Shown: one piece after another, positions 6,286 to 7,797 of the stretch
Position numbering within the stretch: position 1 is the first letter of the stretch
How the letters are laid out: every line of letters begins with the position of its first letter
From: Brevundimonas sp. UBA7635
Lineage (GTDB): Bacteria > Pseudomonadota > Alphaproteobacteria > Caulobacterales > Caulobacteraceae
Assembly (NCBI GenBank): GCA_002483865.1
Contig: DLIT01000148.1
Location: 2,035 to 9,831 of the forward strand
Length of the DNA: 7,797 nt
Direction: 5' to 3'
Program-made: the position numbers and the translations under genes
The notes under the pieces: model-generated
Seen by the model: only the letters and a program-made list of their open reading frames with translations
What the model was told of the DNA's origin: nothing
Databases searched by the model: none

Positions 6286-6336
6286 CAGGCCTGAGGACCT
6301 GATTTCGGCGAGCTTCCCTCCCAGCCGAAAGGCCTG
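6286..6336 (+). promoter_or_regulatory. Nested inverted repeat covering the ribosome binding site of the following gene
   Basis: In the 57-base gap after the kinase, TTTCGGC (6303-6309) pairs with GCCGAAA (6324-6330) across a 14-base loop. CAGGCC (6286-6291) pairs with GGCCTG (6331-6336) immediately outside it, leaving an 11-base bulge on the 5' side only. The 3' arms contain the whole GAAAGG Shine-Dalgarno (6327-6332), seven bases before the ATG at 6340. No U-tract follows, so a terminator is unlikely. Control of initiation is an inference. Confidence 0.45.
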
Positions 6337-6339
6337 CCC

Positions 6340-6783
6340 ATGTTACGCGCCCCTATCATCATTTTCGCCGCTACAGCCAGCCTGACCCTCAGCGCTGGAG
6401 CCCTGGCCCAGAACGCCACCCCGGCCCAGACGGCCCCCTCATCCACGGCTTTGGATCAGGTGCCGTCTGAAGTACGCCAGACGCGCCTTTTGAATACCGG
6501 CATTGTCCAGCGCAATCTTGAAGCCGAACGTCAGGAACAGGCGGATGCCAAGGCCTTTACCGCAGCCCAGTCGCGCTACGAGGCCGATCTAGCCCAGTCA
6601 GAGGTCGCCCAGCGCCAGCACGAGGCCGACCTGCACGCCCGCACCGCAGCACAGGCCGAGTCCCAGGCTCTCTATGAGCGGCGCATGGACGACTGGCGTG
6701 CGACCGTGGCGGCCTGTGAACGCGGCGACCACGCCCGCTGTGCCGCAGGCAAGGCACAGGAGCGCCCCTCACCCGACCAGTGA
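6340..6783 (+). CDS. Small exported protein of unknown function, helical/coiled-coil
   Basis: I do not recognise a named family for this 147-residue protein. A signal peptide is clear: Arg3, a hydrophobic core at about 5-18, and an ALA-Q cleavage site after residue 23. A short Thr/Ala/Pro linker follows. From about 43 to 120 the protein is a charged, Gln/Glu/Ala/Arg-rich helix likely to form a coiled coil, with the similar blocks YEADLAQ (80-86) and HEADLHA (94-100). It ends with YERRMDDWRATVAAC and a second cysteine nine residues later (126 and 134), a spacing compatible with a periplasmic disulfide. From memory, YERRM-DWR...C endings recur in exported proteins of Caulobacterales and sphingomonads, without known function. 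It lies 57 bases after the kinase on the same strand and may share its transcript. Its last 15 bases overlap the convergent oxidoreductase gene. Confidence 0.8.
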   Translation: MLRAPIIIFAATASLTLSAGALAQNATPAQTAPSSTALDQVPSEVRQTRLLNTGIVQRNLEAERQEQADAKAFTAAQSRYEADLAQSEVAQRQHEADLHARTAAQAESQALYERRMDDWRATVAACERGDHARCAAGKAQERPSPDQ

Positions 6784-7797
6784 CACCGCCTGGCCGGTGG
6801 CGGCGCTGGCCAGCCCGGCCTCCAGCACCTCCATCACAGCCACCGCCTGCTGTGGCGTGACTGGATTTCGCCCCTGCCCGACCAGAGCCTTGGCCACGGC
6901 GGGATAATAGGCGGGATAGTTGCCACGCAGGCCCGGTTCTGTCCGACGCGCGCCGGTTGCCCCGTCGATGATTTCACCTGGCCGCGGATCAAGACCCCAC
7001 GTCGGGCCCTGAGGGTCCAGCCCGGCCTTGAGCTGGTCCTCCTGCACATCCAACCCGGACTTGATCCAACTGGCCCGATCCCCGTGGACCGCAAACCTCA
7101 GATCTGGAGACGGGGTCACCATGTCGGCATGAAGCACGACCCGTCGCTCCGCATAGGTCAGGACAGCATGGGCATAGTCCGCAGCCAGCCCGCCCGGCCG
7201 GAGTATGCCCAGGTCACACCACACGCTTTTGGGCCGTCCGAACAAGCAAAGGGCCTGATCGAGCAGGTGGGGACCAAGATCGTACCAAAGGCCAGAACCG
7301 GGCCCGCGCCCCTCGCGCCATCGATCGCGGACCTGGGGTCTGAAGCGATTGAAATGGCTTTCCAGGCGCCGTACCGGCCCCAGGCTATCGGTCTCGATCA
7401 GACGTTTCAGCGTCAGGAAGTCGGCGTCCCAGCGCCGGTTGTGGAAGACCGAAAGGACCTGGTCCTGCTGCTCGGCCAGCACCGCCAGGTTCCGGGCCTC
7501 GGCCACGGTCAGGGTGAAAGGCTTGTCGACGACGACCGCCTTTTTGGCGCGCAGCACTGCCTCGGCCTGGGCCGCATGGCCATCGTTCGGGGTGGCTAAA
7601 ACCACCAACCCGATCGTGGGATCAGCCAGGACCTGATCCAGGTCCCGAACCACACGCACATCGGGCCAGGCTGCCCGCACCGCCTCGTCCTGTCGACTGA
7701 TGATCGTGTCCAGGCGCAGATCGATAGAGGCTGAAATCAGAGGCGCATGAAAGGTTCGCCCCGCATAGCCGAAGCCATGCAGGGCGACCTTGATCGG
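6769..7797 (-). CDS. Gfo/Idh/MocA family NAD(P)-dependent oxidoreductase (YdgJ-like), N-terminus cut by window edge
   Basis: The 342 visible residues start within the first strand of the Rossmann fold, IKVALHGFGYAGRTFHAPLI, the dinucleotide-binding glycine motif with the FHAPL extension typical of the YdgJ/YvaA-like branch. Only one or a few N-terminal residues should be missing. Further markers, in visible numbering, are LATPND (68-73), VVDKPFTLTVAEA with the catalytic-type Lys92 in place of the usual EKP motif's Lys, and SVFHNRRWDADF (116-127). SHFNRFRP (147-154) and GSGLWYDLGPHLLDQAL (167-183) follow, the latter supplying Asp173 and His177 near the active site. Family members oxidise or reduce sugars, inositols and related polyols; the substrate here is not determined. 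An internal GTG at 7680 is not the start, since the Rossmann motif lies upstream. The 3' end overlaps the convergent exported-protein gene by 15 bases. Confidence 0.93.
   Translation of the reverse strand, partial: PIKVALHGFGYAGRTFHAPLISASIDLRLDTIISRQDEAVRAAWPDVRVVRDLDQVLADPTIGLVVLATPNDGHAAQAEAVLRAKKAVVVDKPFTLTVAEARNLAVLAEQQDQVLSVFHNRRWDADFLTLKRLIETDSLGPVRRLESHFNRFRPQVRDRWREGRGPGSGLWYDLGPHLLDQALCLFGRPKSVWCDLGILRPGGLAADYAHAVLTYAERRVVLHADMVTPSPDLRFAVHGDRASWIKSGLDVQEDQLKAGLDPQGPTWGLDPRPGEIIDGATGARRTEPGLRGNYPAYYPAVAKALVGQGRNPVTPQQAVAVMEVLEAGLASAATGQAVSLVG

Noticed and set aside
7678..7680. GTG as the start of the Gfo/Idh/MocA gene
   Set aside because: The frame is open to the window edge and encodes the Rossmann glycine motif upstream, so this GTG is internal.

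Overview
The window looks like a chromosomal housekeeping stretch from a GC-rich alphaproteobacterium, most likely a member of the Caulobacterales (Brevundimonas or Caulobacter type). This assignment is by eye: it rests on the style of the YidC, EngB and RnpA proteins, a lysine rather than arginine at the YidC groove position, the rpmH-rnpA-yidC-engB order, and a GANTC site in the rpmH promoter. There is no insertion sequence, phage gene, CRISPR array, tRNA or rRNA that I can see. Apart from gene-sized shadows on the opposite strands, nearly every base is covered by ordinary protein-coding genes.

Left half (about 1-3970), all on the minus strand, read right to left. A strong sigma70-type promoter (3938-3966) drives rpmH (L34), rnpA (RNase P protein), yidC (membrane insertase) and engB (ribosome-assembly GTPase). 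These are followed by a DUF3617-type lipoprotein and the first 59 codons of a luciferase-like flavin-dependent oxidoreductase, which runs off the left edge. The first four genes are the conserved ribosome and membrane biogenesis operon. There is no yidD between rnpA and yidC. A perfect 17-nt palindrome sits in the rpmH leader.

Right half, plus strand (4058-6783). A TVP38/TMEM64 (VTT-domain) membrane protein diverges from rpmH. It overlaps by ATGA with a full-length HAMP-containing sensor histidine kinase that has no response regulator beside it. A small exported, coiled-coil-like protein of unknown function follows. Convergent to this set, and overlapping its last 15 bases, is a Gfo/Idh/MocA oxidoreductase of the YdgJ kind (minus strand), whose first few residues lie beyond the right edge.

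I found no clearly new multi-gene system. The items most worth a second look are the rpmH leader palindrome, the GANTC site on the rpmH -35 box, the translationally coupled VTT protein and orphan kinase, and three start regions where short hairpins cover or bridge the ribosome binding site.
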